Of a stretch of 41,451 nt of DNA, positions 32,177 through 40,450 are shown one piece after another. The position numbers and the translations under genes are program-made. Every line of letters starts with the position of its first letter. Position 1 is the stretch's first letter. A model generated the notes under the pieces. The model did no database searches. It was not told where the DNA came from and was given only the letters and a program-made list of their open reading frames with translations. The stretch is from the NCBI GenBank assembly GCA_964551735.1, contig CAZKEF010000050.1, positions 1 to 41,451 of the forward strand. Direction: 5' to 3'. Source of the stretch: DAOUAT01 sp964551735. GTDB lineage: Bacteria; Chloroflexota; Anaerolineae; CG2-30-64-16.

Positions 32177-32971
32177 ATGCCTTCTCAAGAACCAAACGGC
32201 ATCTCGAGAGACGCAAAGACCGTAATCGTCATCCCCACCTTCAACGAAGCTGACAACCTACCGGCCCTGATCGCGGAGTTACGTGCGCTCGTCGTACCGG
32301 GGCTTTCAGTGCTGATCGTGGACGATAACTCGCCCGACGGTACAGGACAGGTTGCCGAAGCGTTGGCGGAACGGCTGCCTGGCGTCGTCTCCGTTCGGCA
32401 TCGCCGCGAAAAGCAGGGGTTAGGCCGCGCTTACCTCGACGGCTTCGCCCACGCACTTTCCGGCGGGGCCGACTTCATCATTCAGATGGACGCGGATTTT
32501 TCTCACCCACCGACTGCAATCCCGGAGATGCTGAAGCTGATGGCGCAGTACGACGTGGTGATCGGCTCGCGCTACGTGAGCGGCGGCCAACTCGATGAAC
32601 GCTGGAGCTGGTGGCGACGATTTCTGAGTTGGTGGGCCAATGAGGTGTGGGCGCGGCGCATCCTGCACCTGAAGACACGCGATATCACCGCCGGGTTCAA
32701 GTGCTGGCGTCGCGCAGCGTTGCTAGGGATCGGCCTCGGCCGCGTGCGCGCCAACGGCTATGCGTTTCAGGTGGAGATGGCCTACCTTACCGAACGCCTG
32801 GGCTATCGGGCCAAAGAGATCCCCATCTACTTTGAGGACCGCCGCATCGGCCAGTCCAAAATGAGTGTAACCGTGAAGATCCAGGGGGCAATCGATGTTA
32901 TCCGCATCTGGTACCGCCACCGGAATGTCACACGTAACCCGGAGCCTCGCCCGGACAAACAGCTGGGTTGA
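32177..32971 (+). CDS. Polyprenyl-phosphate mannose/glucose synthase-like glycosyltransferase (GT2)
   Basis: Cytoplasmic-face enzyme of 264 residues that transfers a sugar from a nucleotide donor to polyprenyl phosphate. GT-A signatures: VIVIPTFNEADNLPALIAEL, VDDNSPDGTG, the DxD metal site in IQMDADFSHPP, and DITAGFKCWRR. The late RRIGQSKMS segment is typical of dolichol-phosphate-mannose synthases. No C-terminal membrane spans, so it is the soluble type. It sits 51 bases before the YfhO-flippase gene; YfhO proteins are thought to use polyprenyl-phosphate sugars, so this enzyme may supply the donor. Confidence 0.9.
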   Translation: MPSQEPNGISRDAKTVIVIPTFNEADNLPALIAELRALVVPGLSVLIVDDNSPDGTGQVAEALAERLPGVVSVRHRREKQGLGRAYLDGFAHALSGGADFIIQMDADFSHPPTAIPEMLKLMAQYDVVIGSRYVSGGQLDERWSWWRRFLSWWANEVWARRILHLKTRDITAGFKCWRRAALLGIGLGRVRANGYAFQVEMAYLTERLGYRAKEIPIYFEDRRIGQSKMSVTVKIQGAIDVIRIWYRHRNVTRNPEPRPDKQLG

Positions 32972-33022
32972 TACGCCGGCCCTGGTCATCTCTCTTCACT
33001 TCTCATCCTGGGGAGAGCGTCT

Positions 33023-36000
33023 TTGATATCCTCACGCCGAACTGACATCGCCGTCATCCTCTTGCTGCTCCTGCTGCCCGTGCTGTGGTTTGCGGCGCAG
33101 ACGTTGGGCGGCAAAACACTGCTGCCGGTTGACAACCTGTTCACTTTCGAGCCGTGGCAGTCGTTTGCGGCGCAGTACGGCGTTGACGTGCCTCACAACG
33201 GGCTGATCAGCGATCTGATCCTGCAAAACCGGGCCTGGAAGGCGTTCCTGCTGGAGGCGCTGCGCGACGGCGACCCGGCGGGCGTGCTGTGGAGCCCGCG
33301 CATCTTAGCAGGCGCGCCGTTCCTGGCTGCTGGCCAGCAGTCGGCGCTTTACCCGTTGAGCATACTTTTCTACATCCTGCCGTTGGCGCTGGCCTATGGG
33401 ATCTTCACCTGGCTGCAACTGGGGCTGGCCGCGGCCGGTATGTACATGTTCGGCCGCGTCCTGGGCCTGCACCGGCCTGCGGCAGCCTTTGCAGGCATCG
33501 CCTACGCGTTCTCCGGCTTCTTCATCGTTAGCGTCAACTTCACGATGATCATCGCGGCCGCGGCCTGGCTGCCGCTGATCCTGGCCGCGATCGAAATGAT
33601 CGTTCGCAAGCAGGCTGCAAAGGGGCCCGCGGCTTACTCGCCCATGCCCTACGTCATCGCGGGTGCGCTGTGCCTGGGGTGCCAGGCGCTGGCCGGGCAC
33701 GTGGAGATCACCTACTACACACTGATGGTGGTGGCGTTCTACGCGGCCTGGCGGCTGATCGCCCTCGGGCGGCAGCTCCGTACCCCGCGGCCCGCCCTGC
33801 GCCTGGCCGGATGGCTGGTCGTCATGGTCGCGTTGGGGCTGGCGTTGGGCGGCGCGCAGCTTGTCCCGCTGTACGAGCTGGTGACACAGAGCTTTCGTGA
33901 GGGCTCGGCCAGCCTGCAACAGGTGCGCGACTGGGCCTGGCCCTCCCGGCAGATCATCACCTTCCTGCTGCCCGATGCGTTCGGCAACCCCACGCACCAC
34001 ACATACTTCGACATCTGGGCACGGGTCTGGAAGCCCGTCACCCAGAACGCCCTCGGCGAGACGCTGCGTACCATTGACTGGGGTGTAAAAAACTACGTCG
34101 AAGGCGGCAACTACCTGGGCATCCCAACGCTGCTGCTGGCGGTCGTGGCGGTCATAACATCCTTTAGCCGAATCCGAGCCTTCAGGCGGTTTGCCGCACC
34201 CCCCACGCAACCCGCTGAAGCCTCAACCCCGGGCAAATCGAACCACCGAGGCCCCGTCACCCTCTTCGCCGTCCTGGCGGTGCTCTCCCTGCTTTTCGCT
34301 TTCGGTACGCCGCTGTACGCCATCCTCTACTACTGCCTGCCCGGCTACAGCCAGCTCCACTCGGCGTTCCGCTGGGTATTCCCGTATACATTGAGCATGG
34401 CGGTGTTGGCGGGGTATGGGCTGAACGCGCTGATTGCAGATTTCGGATTGGGGATTGCGGACTCTTCATCACCTCCAAAGCAATCCGCAATTCGCAATCG
34501 CCAATCCGCAATCATCCTGGGCTGGCTCGCAGTGGTGGCCGGCGTGGGCGCGGTGGCCGCGGTGCTGGTCAGCATGGCTGTGCCGGGGCCGTTTGTGGCG
34601 CTGGGTGATCGGCTGCTGGCCGCATCCGACCTGGCGCGGCAGTTCGGTTACGCCGACGGCGCGATGGCGTGGAGCCACCAGGCGGCCGGGATCGCACGCT
34701 TCGGGCTGATCGCGCTGCTGGCGGGCGGGGTTTTGGCCTGGGGGGGGAGGCAACGGATAGAAACGGATAAGCGGATGGGCTCGCCGCAACGCTGGCTCTA
34801 TTCGCTCAGCCGCTTCCATCTGCTGCTGCTTGTTCTGATCCTCGACCTCTGGCTCTTCGGACACGACTTCAACCCGGCGACCGACCCAAAGCTGCTGGAC
34901 TTCAAACCGCCGGTCATCGAATTCCTGCAAAGCCAACAGGACGAGGAGCAGCCGTGGCGGCTGACCAGCTTCGACGCGCCGGGCGAAAAGGTGCTGAACG
35001 CGAACTCAGCCATGGTCTACGGCCTGGAAGATGTTCGCGGGTATGACTCGATCATCCTCAAGGAATACGCCACCTACATGACGCGCATCCAGCGCCAGGA
35101 CGACCTGCTCTACAACCGCATCGCGCCCATCTACACTCAGGTGGATGGTCAGCCCAACTACGACGCGCTGGACAACCTGCTGCTGGATCTGCTGGGCGTG
35201 CGCTACGTGGTCACCACCCACACCATCCCCAACGCGGGCTACGAGCTGGCCTACGACGCCGAGGTCAAGGTCTACGAAAACAGGGACGCGTTCCCCCGCG
35301 TCTTCATCGTGCCCCAAGCCGTGGCCGCGGCGGATCAGACGGCGGCGCTGGACCTGCTGCAAACCGTAGACCCTGCGCAGACTGTGGTGGTAGAAGGCAT
35401 CTCGGCCGCCGAGCTTCCCCCGCCCGCGTCCCCGCAACTGCGCGATGCGCGCATCAGCCACCGCGGCAACCGCGAGATCTTCGTGGATGTCAATATCAGC
35501 GATCGAGGCTGGCTGGTGTTCACCGACAACTTCTTCGAAGGGTGGAAAGCGTACCTGCGGCCGTTCGGCGTGGAGGGAGAGGGGATCAACGAGAAGGGGG
35601 AGTCCATCGAGCAGCAGTTGCCCCTGTATCGGGCGGACGGCGCTTTTCGTGCAGTGTACCTGCCCCAGGCGGGTCAGTGGACGGTGCGCTTCGTCTACTC
35701 CCCACGCAGCTTCCTGCTGGGGCTCTACTTGTCCTTTTTAAGCGGCGTAGTGCTGTTGCTGCTGGGCGGCTGGTGGGCGTGGCAGCGCTTCTACCGCGAC
35801 GCCCGCAGCGAAGTGGGCACTGTGGCCAAGAACAGCGCGGTGCAAATGGCAATGTCGCTGATGAGCAAGGGCATCGACTTCGCGTTTGCCATGCTGCGGC
35901 TGCGGGTGCTGAGCCCGGCCGGTGAGGGCAGCTACGCGTTCGCCATCGCGTTCTACGGCATCTTCGAGATCCTCACGCGCTTCGGGTTGGGCACCTTGGC

Positions 36001-37300
36001 GACGCGCGACGTGGCCATTGACCGTAGTCGTGCACAACGCTATCTGGCTAACACTATCGTGCTGCGGATCGGACTATGGCTGGTGAGCCTGCCGGTCATG
36101 GGCTTGGTGGCGTTGTTCTACCGGGCCGTCCTGAACCAACTGACCGGCGCTGAAATACAAGCGATCGCGTTGTTCGCCCTGGCGTTATTGTTTGCCAATG
36201 TCAGCGATGCCATCAGCGCCATCTTCAACGCCTTCGAAAAGATGGAGTACCCGGCAGCCATCGCAACGGCCATCGCCACGGCCAAGGTGGCATTAGGCGC
36301 CTTGGTGCTCCTACCACCGTTTGAGCTAGGCTTCGTAGGGCTGGCCGGCGTTTCGTTGGTGATGAATGTCGTACAAATGGTGTGGCTGTGGATCGTGCTG
36401 GAACGCAAGGTTCTCGAAACCAGATTTCTCGGAGAAACCTGGTTTCTAAAGCGCTCCCTCGACCTCAATCTCCAACAGCACATGCTGCGCGAATCGGGAC
36501 CATTGATGCTGAACAACCTGCTGGCGACGGTGTTCTGGCGCATCAGCCAGTTTGTGCTGCGCGGGGCCACCAATCCCGCAGCGCTGGGCATCTTCTCGGC
36601 TGGCGTGAAATGGCTAGACGGCCTAAACGTGATCCCTGCGTACTTCACCCTGGCCATCTTCCCGCTGATGAGCCGCTATGCCCAGGCTGGCAAAGAAGCG
36701 TTAGTGAAGGGCTACCAACTGGCGCTACAACTGCTTTTTGTGGTAGCATTGCCTATCGCGGTCGTTTTCACGTTTGCGGCCACACCGTTGATCCAACTTC
36801 TGGGCGGCGCTGCTTACCTGCCCGATTCAGCCGACGCGCTGCGCATCATGATCTGGTCGATCCCTATCGGGTTCATCAACTCAGTGACGCAGTACGTGCT
36901 GATCGCGGTGAACCAGCAGCGCTTCCTCACCAAAGCGTTCATCATCGGTGTGGCTTTCACAGGCCTGGCAAACCTGATCTTCATCCCGCGCTTCGGGTAT
37001 ATCGCGGCCGCGATCATCCAGATCCCGGCTGAACTGGCGCTGTTCATCCCGTTCGGCATCGCGGTGCGGCGCTACGTGGCGCCTATCCCGTGGGCTACGT
37101 TGTTGGGCCGGCCGCTGCTGGCGGCCGGCATCAACGCAGCCGTAGTCTGGGGGCTGCTGCGCCTGGCCATGCCGCTGCTGTTAGCGTTGGCGGCTGGCGG
37201 GCTGGCCTATATGGGCGCACTGGCTGTGCTGGGCGCGTTCCGTGGCGAGGAGTTCGCCGTGTTGCGCGGCCTGATGCGCCGAAGGAGCAGGCGTGACTGA
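33023..37300 (+). CDS. Fusion of a YfhO-type membrane glycosyltransferase and a polysaccharide flippase
   Basis: Giant membrane protein of 1425 residues. Residues about 1-905 follow the YfhO/GT-C plan: many spans, first-loop segment LPVDNLFTFEPWQSFAAQYG, LGGAQLVPLYELV and AFGNPTHHTYFD, then a large extracytoplasmic domain ending FTDNFFEGWKAYL and a span (LLGLYLSFLSGVVLLLLGGW). From about residue 928 a complete MVF/Wzx-type flippase starts (VAKNSAVQMAMSLMSKGIDF), with about 12-14 spans to the C-terminus. The product could glycosylate a surface polymer and flip lipid-linked sugars (inference). TTG start with GGGGAGA upstream. Two repeat-derived inserts (residues 470-498 and about 1131-1142) keep the frame. 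The stop overlaps the next gene. Confidence 0.85.
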   Translation: MISSRRTDIAVILLLLLLPVLWFAAQTLGGKTLLPVDNLFTFEPWQSFAAQYGVDVPHNGLISDLILQNRAWKAFLLEALRDGDPAGVLWSPRILAGAPFLAAGQQSALYPLSILFYILPLALAYGIFTWLQLGLAAAGMYMFGRVLGLHRPAAAFAGIAYAFSGFFIVSVNFTMIIAAAAWLPLILAAIEMIVRKQAAKGPAAYSPMPYVIAGALCLGCQALAGHVEITYYTLMVVAFYAAWRLIALGRQLRTPRPALRLAGWLVVMVALGLALGGAQLVPLYELVTQSFREGSASLQQVRDWAWPSRQIITFLLPDAFGNPTHHTYFDIWARVWKPVTQNALGETLRTIDWGVKNYVEGGNYLGIPTLLLAVVAVITSFSRIRAFRRFAAPPTQPAEASTPGKSNHRGPVTLFAVLAVLSLLFAFGTPLYAILYYCLPGYSQLHSAFRWVFPYTLSMAVLAGYGLNALIADFGLGIADSSSPPKQSAIRNRQSAIILGWLAVVAGVGAVAAVLVSMAVPGPFVALGDRLLAASDLARQFGYADGAMAWSHQAAGIARFGLIALLAGGVLAWGGRQRIETDKRMGSPQRWLYSLSRFHLLLLVLILDLWLFGHDFNPATDPKLLDFKPPVIEFLQSQQDEEQPWRLTSFDAPGEKVLNANSAMVYGLEDVRGYDSIILKEYATYMTRIQRQDDLLYNRIAPIYTQVDGQPNYDALDNLLLDLLGVRYVVTTHTIPNAGYELAYDAEVKVYENRDAFPRVFIVPQAVAAADQTAALDLLQTVDPAQTVVVEGISAAELPPPASPQLRDARISHRGNREIFVDVNISDRGWLVFTDNFFEGWKAYLRPFGVEGEGINEKGESIEQQLPLYRADGAFRAVYLPQAGQWTVRFVYSPRSFLLGLYLSFLSGVVLLLLGGWWAWQRFYRDARSEVGTVAKNSAVQMAMSLMSKGIDFAFAMLRLRVLSPAGEGSYAFAIAFYGIFEILTRFGLGTLATRDVAIDRSRAQRYLANTIVLRIGLWLVSLPVMGLVALFYRAVLNQLTGAEIQAIALFALALLFANVSDAISAIFNAFEKMEYPAAIATAIATAKVALGALVLLPPFELGFVGLAGVSLVMNVVQMVWLWIVLERKVLETRFLGETWFLKRSLDLNLQQHMLRESGPLMLNNLLATVFWRISQFVLRGATNPAALGIFSAGVKWLDGLNVIPAYFTLAIFPLMSRYAQAGKEALVKGYQLALQLLFVVALPIAVVFTFAATPLIQLLGGAAYLPDSADALRIMIWSIPIGFINSVTQYVLIAVNQQRFLTKAFIIGVAFTGLANLIFIPRFGYIAAAIIQIPAELALFIPFGIAVRRYVAPIPWATLLGRPLLAAGINAAVVWGLLRLAMPLLLALAAGGLAYMGALAVLGAFRGEEFAVLRGLMRRRSRRD
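34432..34515. repeat. 84-bp heptamer insertion inside the YfhO-flippase gene
   Basis: Four GATTGCG-type units (34432-34459) face five CAATCCG-type units (34481-34515) across a 21-base spacer, a potential hairpin. The total is 84 bp, 28 codons, so the frame is kept. It translates to DFGLGIADSSS...QSAIRNRQSAI between two membrane spans. Confidence 0.85.
36416..36447. repeat. Palindromic repeat (GAAACCAG...CTGGTTTC) inside the flippase part
   Basis: GAAACCAGATTTCT faces AGAAACCTGGTTTC with one mismatch. It translates to ETRFLGETWFLK in a loop of the flippase. It belongs to the same family as 24454-24479. Confidence 0.7.
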
Positions 37301-38132
37301 ACCTTATGCCCTGGAACTAAACCACATCTCTGCGCGCACTGGCGAAACGCTGGCGCTGGACGATATCACGTTGGCAGTGTTGTCCGGCGAGATCCACGTG
37401 TTGCTGGGCGATTTGGGCGGGCCCGGCAGGACGATCCTCTTCAAAATCCTGGCCGGCACACTGCCGACCGCCGTCTACACGGGCGAAATAAGGGTTGCCG
37501 GCCAACCGGTCAGCCTGCACTCGCCGCAAGACGCGATCCGCCACGGCATCAGCATCGTCCCGCGGCGCTCCGGCATTTTTAGCCGGATGACCATCGCGGA
37601 AAACATCACCTTGGGCCGGTGGCAGCAGGGCGGACACGGTTTCCTGCTGCGTCGCGGCGCAATGGAACAAGAGGCCCTTGCCATCCTGGCGCAGCTCGAC
37701 CTCAAGCTCGACCCGACCGTGCCTGCTGGCCGGCTCACGGCGGGACAGCAACGGCTGGTCATGATCGCACGTGCGCTGGCTACCGGACCGAAAGTCGTCA
37801 TCCTGGATGAACCGGCCGCGTCCCTGCCGTCGGCTGGCGAGCAGAGCCAGCTTATCCGCGGCGTGCGCCACCTGGCGGAACGGAACATCGGCTGCCTCTA
37901 CCTGACGCGGCGGCCGGCGGAAGCGGCGCTGATCGCCGACCGTGTCACCGTGTTGCGTGACGGCAGCCTCAACGGAAGCTGGTGCCGGATCGAGCTTGAT
38001 GAGTTGAAACTAACTCAGGCCATGATCAGCCAACGGATCAGCGATGGCAACTACGACGAGCCCGAAGAGGTCGAGGAACCCAAGAGCCTCCTCGACTCAC
38101 TGCGCACCCTGTTCAGCGGCTATCGGGATTAG
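37293..38132 (+). CDS. Degenerate sugar-type ABC ATPase domain protein
   Basis: Protein of 279 residues resembling the first half of RbsA/MglA-type sugar-importer ATPases (IAENITLGR, LTAGQQRLVMIARALATGP, ADRVTVLRDG). Walker B is intact (VVILDEP, Glu173). Three other nucleotide-site residues are changed: Walker A is GDLGGPGRT without lysine (Arg46 nearest), the Q-loop position is Arg91 (IVPRRSG), and the H-loop His is Arg206 (LTRRPAE). It is probably inactive or very slow as an ATPase. No second half, permease or sugar-binding protein is nearby. The start overlaps the end of the YfhO-flippase gene, suggesting coupling. An acidic C-terminal tail (DEPEEVEEP) is unusual. Confidence 0.85.
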   Translation: MTEPYALELNHISARTGETLALDDITLAVLSGEIHVLLGDLGGPGRTILFKILAGTLPTAVYTGEIRVAGQPVSLHSPQDAIRHGISIVPRRSGIFSRMTIAENITLGRWQQGGHGFLLRRGAMEQEALAILAQLDLKLDPTVPAGRLTAGQQRLVMIARALATGPKVVILDEPAASLPSAGEQSQLIRGVRHLAERNIGCLYLTRRPAEAALIADRVTVLRDGSLNGSWCRIELDELKLTQAMISQRISDGNYDEPEEVEEPKSLLDSLRTLFSGYRD

Positions 38133-38190
38133 ATATCTGTTCCGCGACGTCACGCCCGGTCATCCAGGTTGTTCGCAGACCCATGACGCT

Positions 38191-38225
38191 CAATCCGCAA
38201 TCGGCAATCCAGAATCCACAATATC
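38191..38225. repeat. Heptamer array before the phosphofructokinase gene
   Basis: Five 7-bp units (CAATCCG, CAATCGG, CAATCCA, GAATCCA, CAATATC) end three bases before the AGGAGG ribosome site. Same family as 2653, 7858 and 34432. Confidence 0.75.
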
Positions 38226-38239
38226 ATCAGGAGGTTCAC

Positions 38240-40450
38240 ATGCGCATCGGCATCATCACCAGCGGCGGCGACTCACCGGGCATGAACGCGGCGATCCGCG
38301 CAGTGACGCGCTGCGCGCTGGATCGCGGCATCGAGGTCGTTGGCATTCACGAGGGGTGGCAAGGGGTTGTGGATGGCGGTGAGAAGTTCCAACCTTTCGA
38401 CTGGCGCAGCGTCGGCGGCGTCCTGCAACTGGGCGGCACCATCCTTGGCACCGCTCGCTCTGAAGACTTTCGCAAGATAGAAGGACGCCGAAGGGCCGCC
38501 CGCAATCTTGTTAACGCCGGCATCGATGGCATGGTGGTTATCGGCGGCGACGGCTCGCTCACCGGCGCACTGTTGCTCTATCAGGAGTGGGCCGATCACC
38601 TGGCCGCGCTGGCCGCAGAGGGCGCGATCCCGGCAAAAAAGGCTAAGAACCCACCCCCGTTCCGTGTCGTCGGCCTGCCCGGCTCGATTGACAACGACCA
38701 GTTCGGCACCGACATGAGCATCGGCGCAGATACGGCGTTGAACACCATCGTCGAGGCCGTGGACAAACTGAACAGCACAGCCGACTCGCACCAGCGCACC
38801 TTCGTTGTGGAGGTGATGGGCCGGCGCTGCGGCTACCTGGCGCTGATGAGCGCGGTGGCGACCGGCGCCGACTGGGTGCTGATCCCCGAAGAGGAGATGG
38901 ATTCCCGCTGGCACTTCAGGATGGTCGAGGCGCTGAAGCGCGGGCGCGCGGCGGGCCGGCGCCACGATGTCATCATCTTCGCTGAAGGCGCGCGGCACAG
39001 CGATGGGCTCCCCATCCGGGCCGTGACGATTTCGGAAATCTTGAAGCAACGCATGGGCGTTGATGCGCGCGTGACCGTGCTGGGCCACGTGCAGCGCGGC
39101 GGGTCGCCCTCGGCCTTCGAGCGCAACCTGGCCTCCCGCCTGGGCGCGGCCGCGGTGGACTACCTCGCCGGCGACGACCCCACACCGGTGATGATCGGCC
39201 TGATCCACAACGAACCGAAGGCGACCCCCCTCGAAGAAGTGGTCGCCAAGAGCCAGGCCATCAACACGGAGATCGAGAACGGCAACTTCGAGCAGGCGCT
39301 GGCCATGCGCGGGCGCAGCTTCGCGGATTCGCTGGAGCTGTTGAAGACGTTGGCCCGCGTTGAGCCCAAGCAGGAAGTCCTGAGCCGCGGCCGCATCGCG
39401 GTGATGACCGGCGGCCCGGACGCGCCCGGCATGAACGCGATCGTGCGCACCGTGCTGCGCATCGCACGCAACGAAGGCCAGGACGTCGTCGGCGCGCGCT
39501 ACGGCTTTGGCGGCCTGGCGCGGGGCGATGTCTGGGACATCGGCTGGATGGATGTCCAGAACTGGATCAACCTGGGCGGCAGCGAGCTGGGCGCCATCCG
39601 CCACGAGGTCACGCCCGAGGAGATCGGCCAGATCGCCGAGCAGATCAAGAAGTGGGACCTGCGCGGGTTCATCGCCGTCGGCGGCATGGAGACCTACAAA
39701 CAGGTGCGCAAACTGGTCGCGGCGCGCGATCAGTATCCGGAGTTGCGCATTCCCATCATCTGCGTGCCCGCGACCGTGGATAACAACCTGCCCGGCACCG
39801 AGACCACCATCGGCGCGGACACGGCGCTGAACAACATCGTGGATGCCATTGACAAGATCAAATACACCGCCGGCGCGGCGCACCGCGCGTTCATCGTCGA
39901 GGTGTTCGGCCGGCGCTGCGGCTACTTGGCCATGGCCGGCGCGATGGCCAGCGGCGCGGAGATGGAGATCCTGGCCGAGGATGGCATCAACCTGGACATG
40001 CTGCAGAAAGATATCGCGATCCTGCGCAAGGGCTTTGCCGCCGGCAAAAAGATGGGCATCGTCGTGATGGCCGAGCACGCCTCGCCCTATTACGACAGCG
40101 ACTTCGTGCGCCGGATCATGGAAGCCGAGGCGCAAGGGGTGTTCCAGGTGCAAACCACGATCCTGGGCCACCTCCAGCGTGGCGGCGTCCCCACGGCCTT
40201 CGATCGGATCCAGGGCAGCCGCCTGGGCGCGTTCGCGGCCAAGAAGATCCTCGAGGAGATCGAGGCGGGCCGGGACACAGCTTACGTGATCGGCATCCAA
40301 CGCCGCGGGGTGGTCGCCACCCCATATGAAGAGGCCATGGAAGAATTCGATTGGGAGAACGAGCGGCCCAAGCAACAAGCCTTCATGCAGTGGCGGACGC
40401 TGGCCGATACGTTGGCCAAGCCGGCGCCGGGCAGCGGTGAGGCGGCGTGA
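38240..40450 (+). CDS. Tandem-duplicated 6-phosphofructokinase with degenerate C-terminal half
   Basis: Protein of 736 residues made of two fused phosphofructokinase domains, twice the bacterial length. The first half (about 1-385) has MRIGIITSGGDSPGMNAAIR, GGDGS (102-106, ATP type), GSIDND (148-153, catalytic Asp151) and EVMGRRCGYLAL. The second half restarts at RIAVMTGGPDAPGMNAIVR. There the nucleotide site is GGMET (481-485) and the catalytic loop ATVDNN (511-516), so the second catalytic Asp is lost, while GADTALNNIVDAIDKI and EVFGRRCGYLAM remain. This resembles eukaryotic PFK, where the C-half became regulatory. AGGAGG precedes ATG 38240. The stop overlaps the next start. Glycolysis, cytoplasm. 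Confidence 0.92.
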   Translation: MRIGIITSGGDSPGMNAAIRAVTRCALDRGIEVVGIHEGWQGVVDGGEKFQPFDWRSVGGVLQLGGTILGTARSEDFRKIEGRRRAARNLVNAGIDGMVVIGGDGSLTGALLLYQEWADHLAALAAEGAIPAKKAKNPPPFRVVGLPGSIDNDQFGTDMSIGADTALNTIVEAVDKLNSTADSHQRTFVVEVMGRRCGYLALMSAVATGADWVLIPEEEMDSRWHFRMVEALKRGRAAGRRHDVIIFAEGARHSDGLPIRAVTISEILKQRMGVDARVTVLGHVQRGGSPSAFERNLASRLGAAAVDYLAGDDPTPVMIGLIHNEPKATPLEEVVAKSQAINTEIENGNFEQALAMRGRSFADSLELLKTLARVEPKQEVLSRGRIAVMTGGPDAPGMNAIVRTVLRIARNEGQDVVGARYGFGGLARGDVWDIGWMDVQNWINLGGSELGAIRHEVTPEEIGQIAEQIKKWDLRGFIAVGGMETYKQVRKLVAARDQYPELRIPIICVPATVDNNLPGTETTIGADTALNNIVDAIDKIKYTAGAAHRAFIVEVFGRRCGYLAMAGAMASGAEMEILAEDGINLDMLQKDIAILRKGFAAGKKMGIVVMAEHASPYYDSDFVRRIMEAEAQGVFQVQTTILGHLQRGGVPTAFDRIQGSRLGAFAAKKILEEIEAGRDTAYVIGIQRRGVVATPYEEAMEEFDWENERPKQQAFMQWRTLADTLAKPAPGSGEAA

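Noticed and set aside
33305..34210. Minus-strand open frame of 301 codons inside the YfhO-flippase region
   Set aside because: No domain, and the sense strand is an uninterrupted membrane protein.
37293..38132. Working sugar-importer ATPase
   Set aside because: There is no Walker A lysine, Q-loop glutamine or H-loop histidine, only one half of the usual two-domain protein, and no permease or binding protein beside it.
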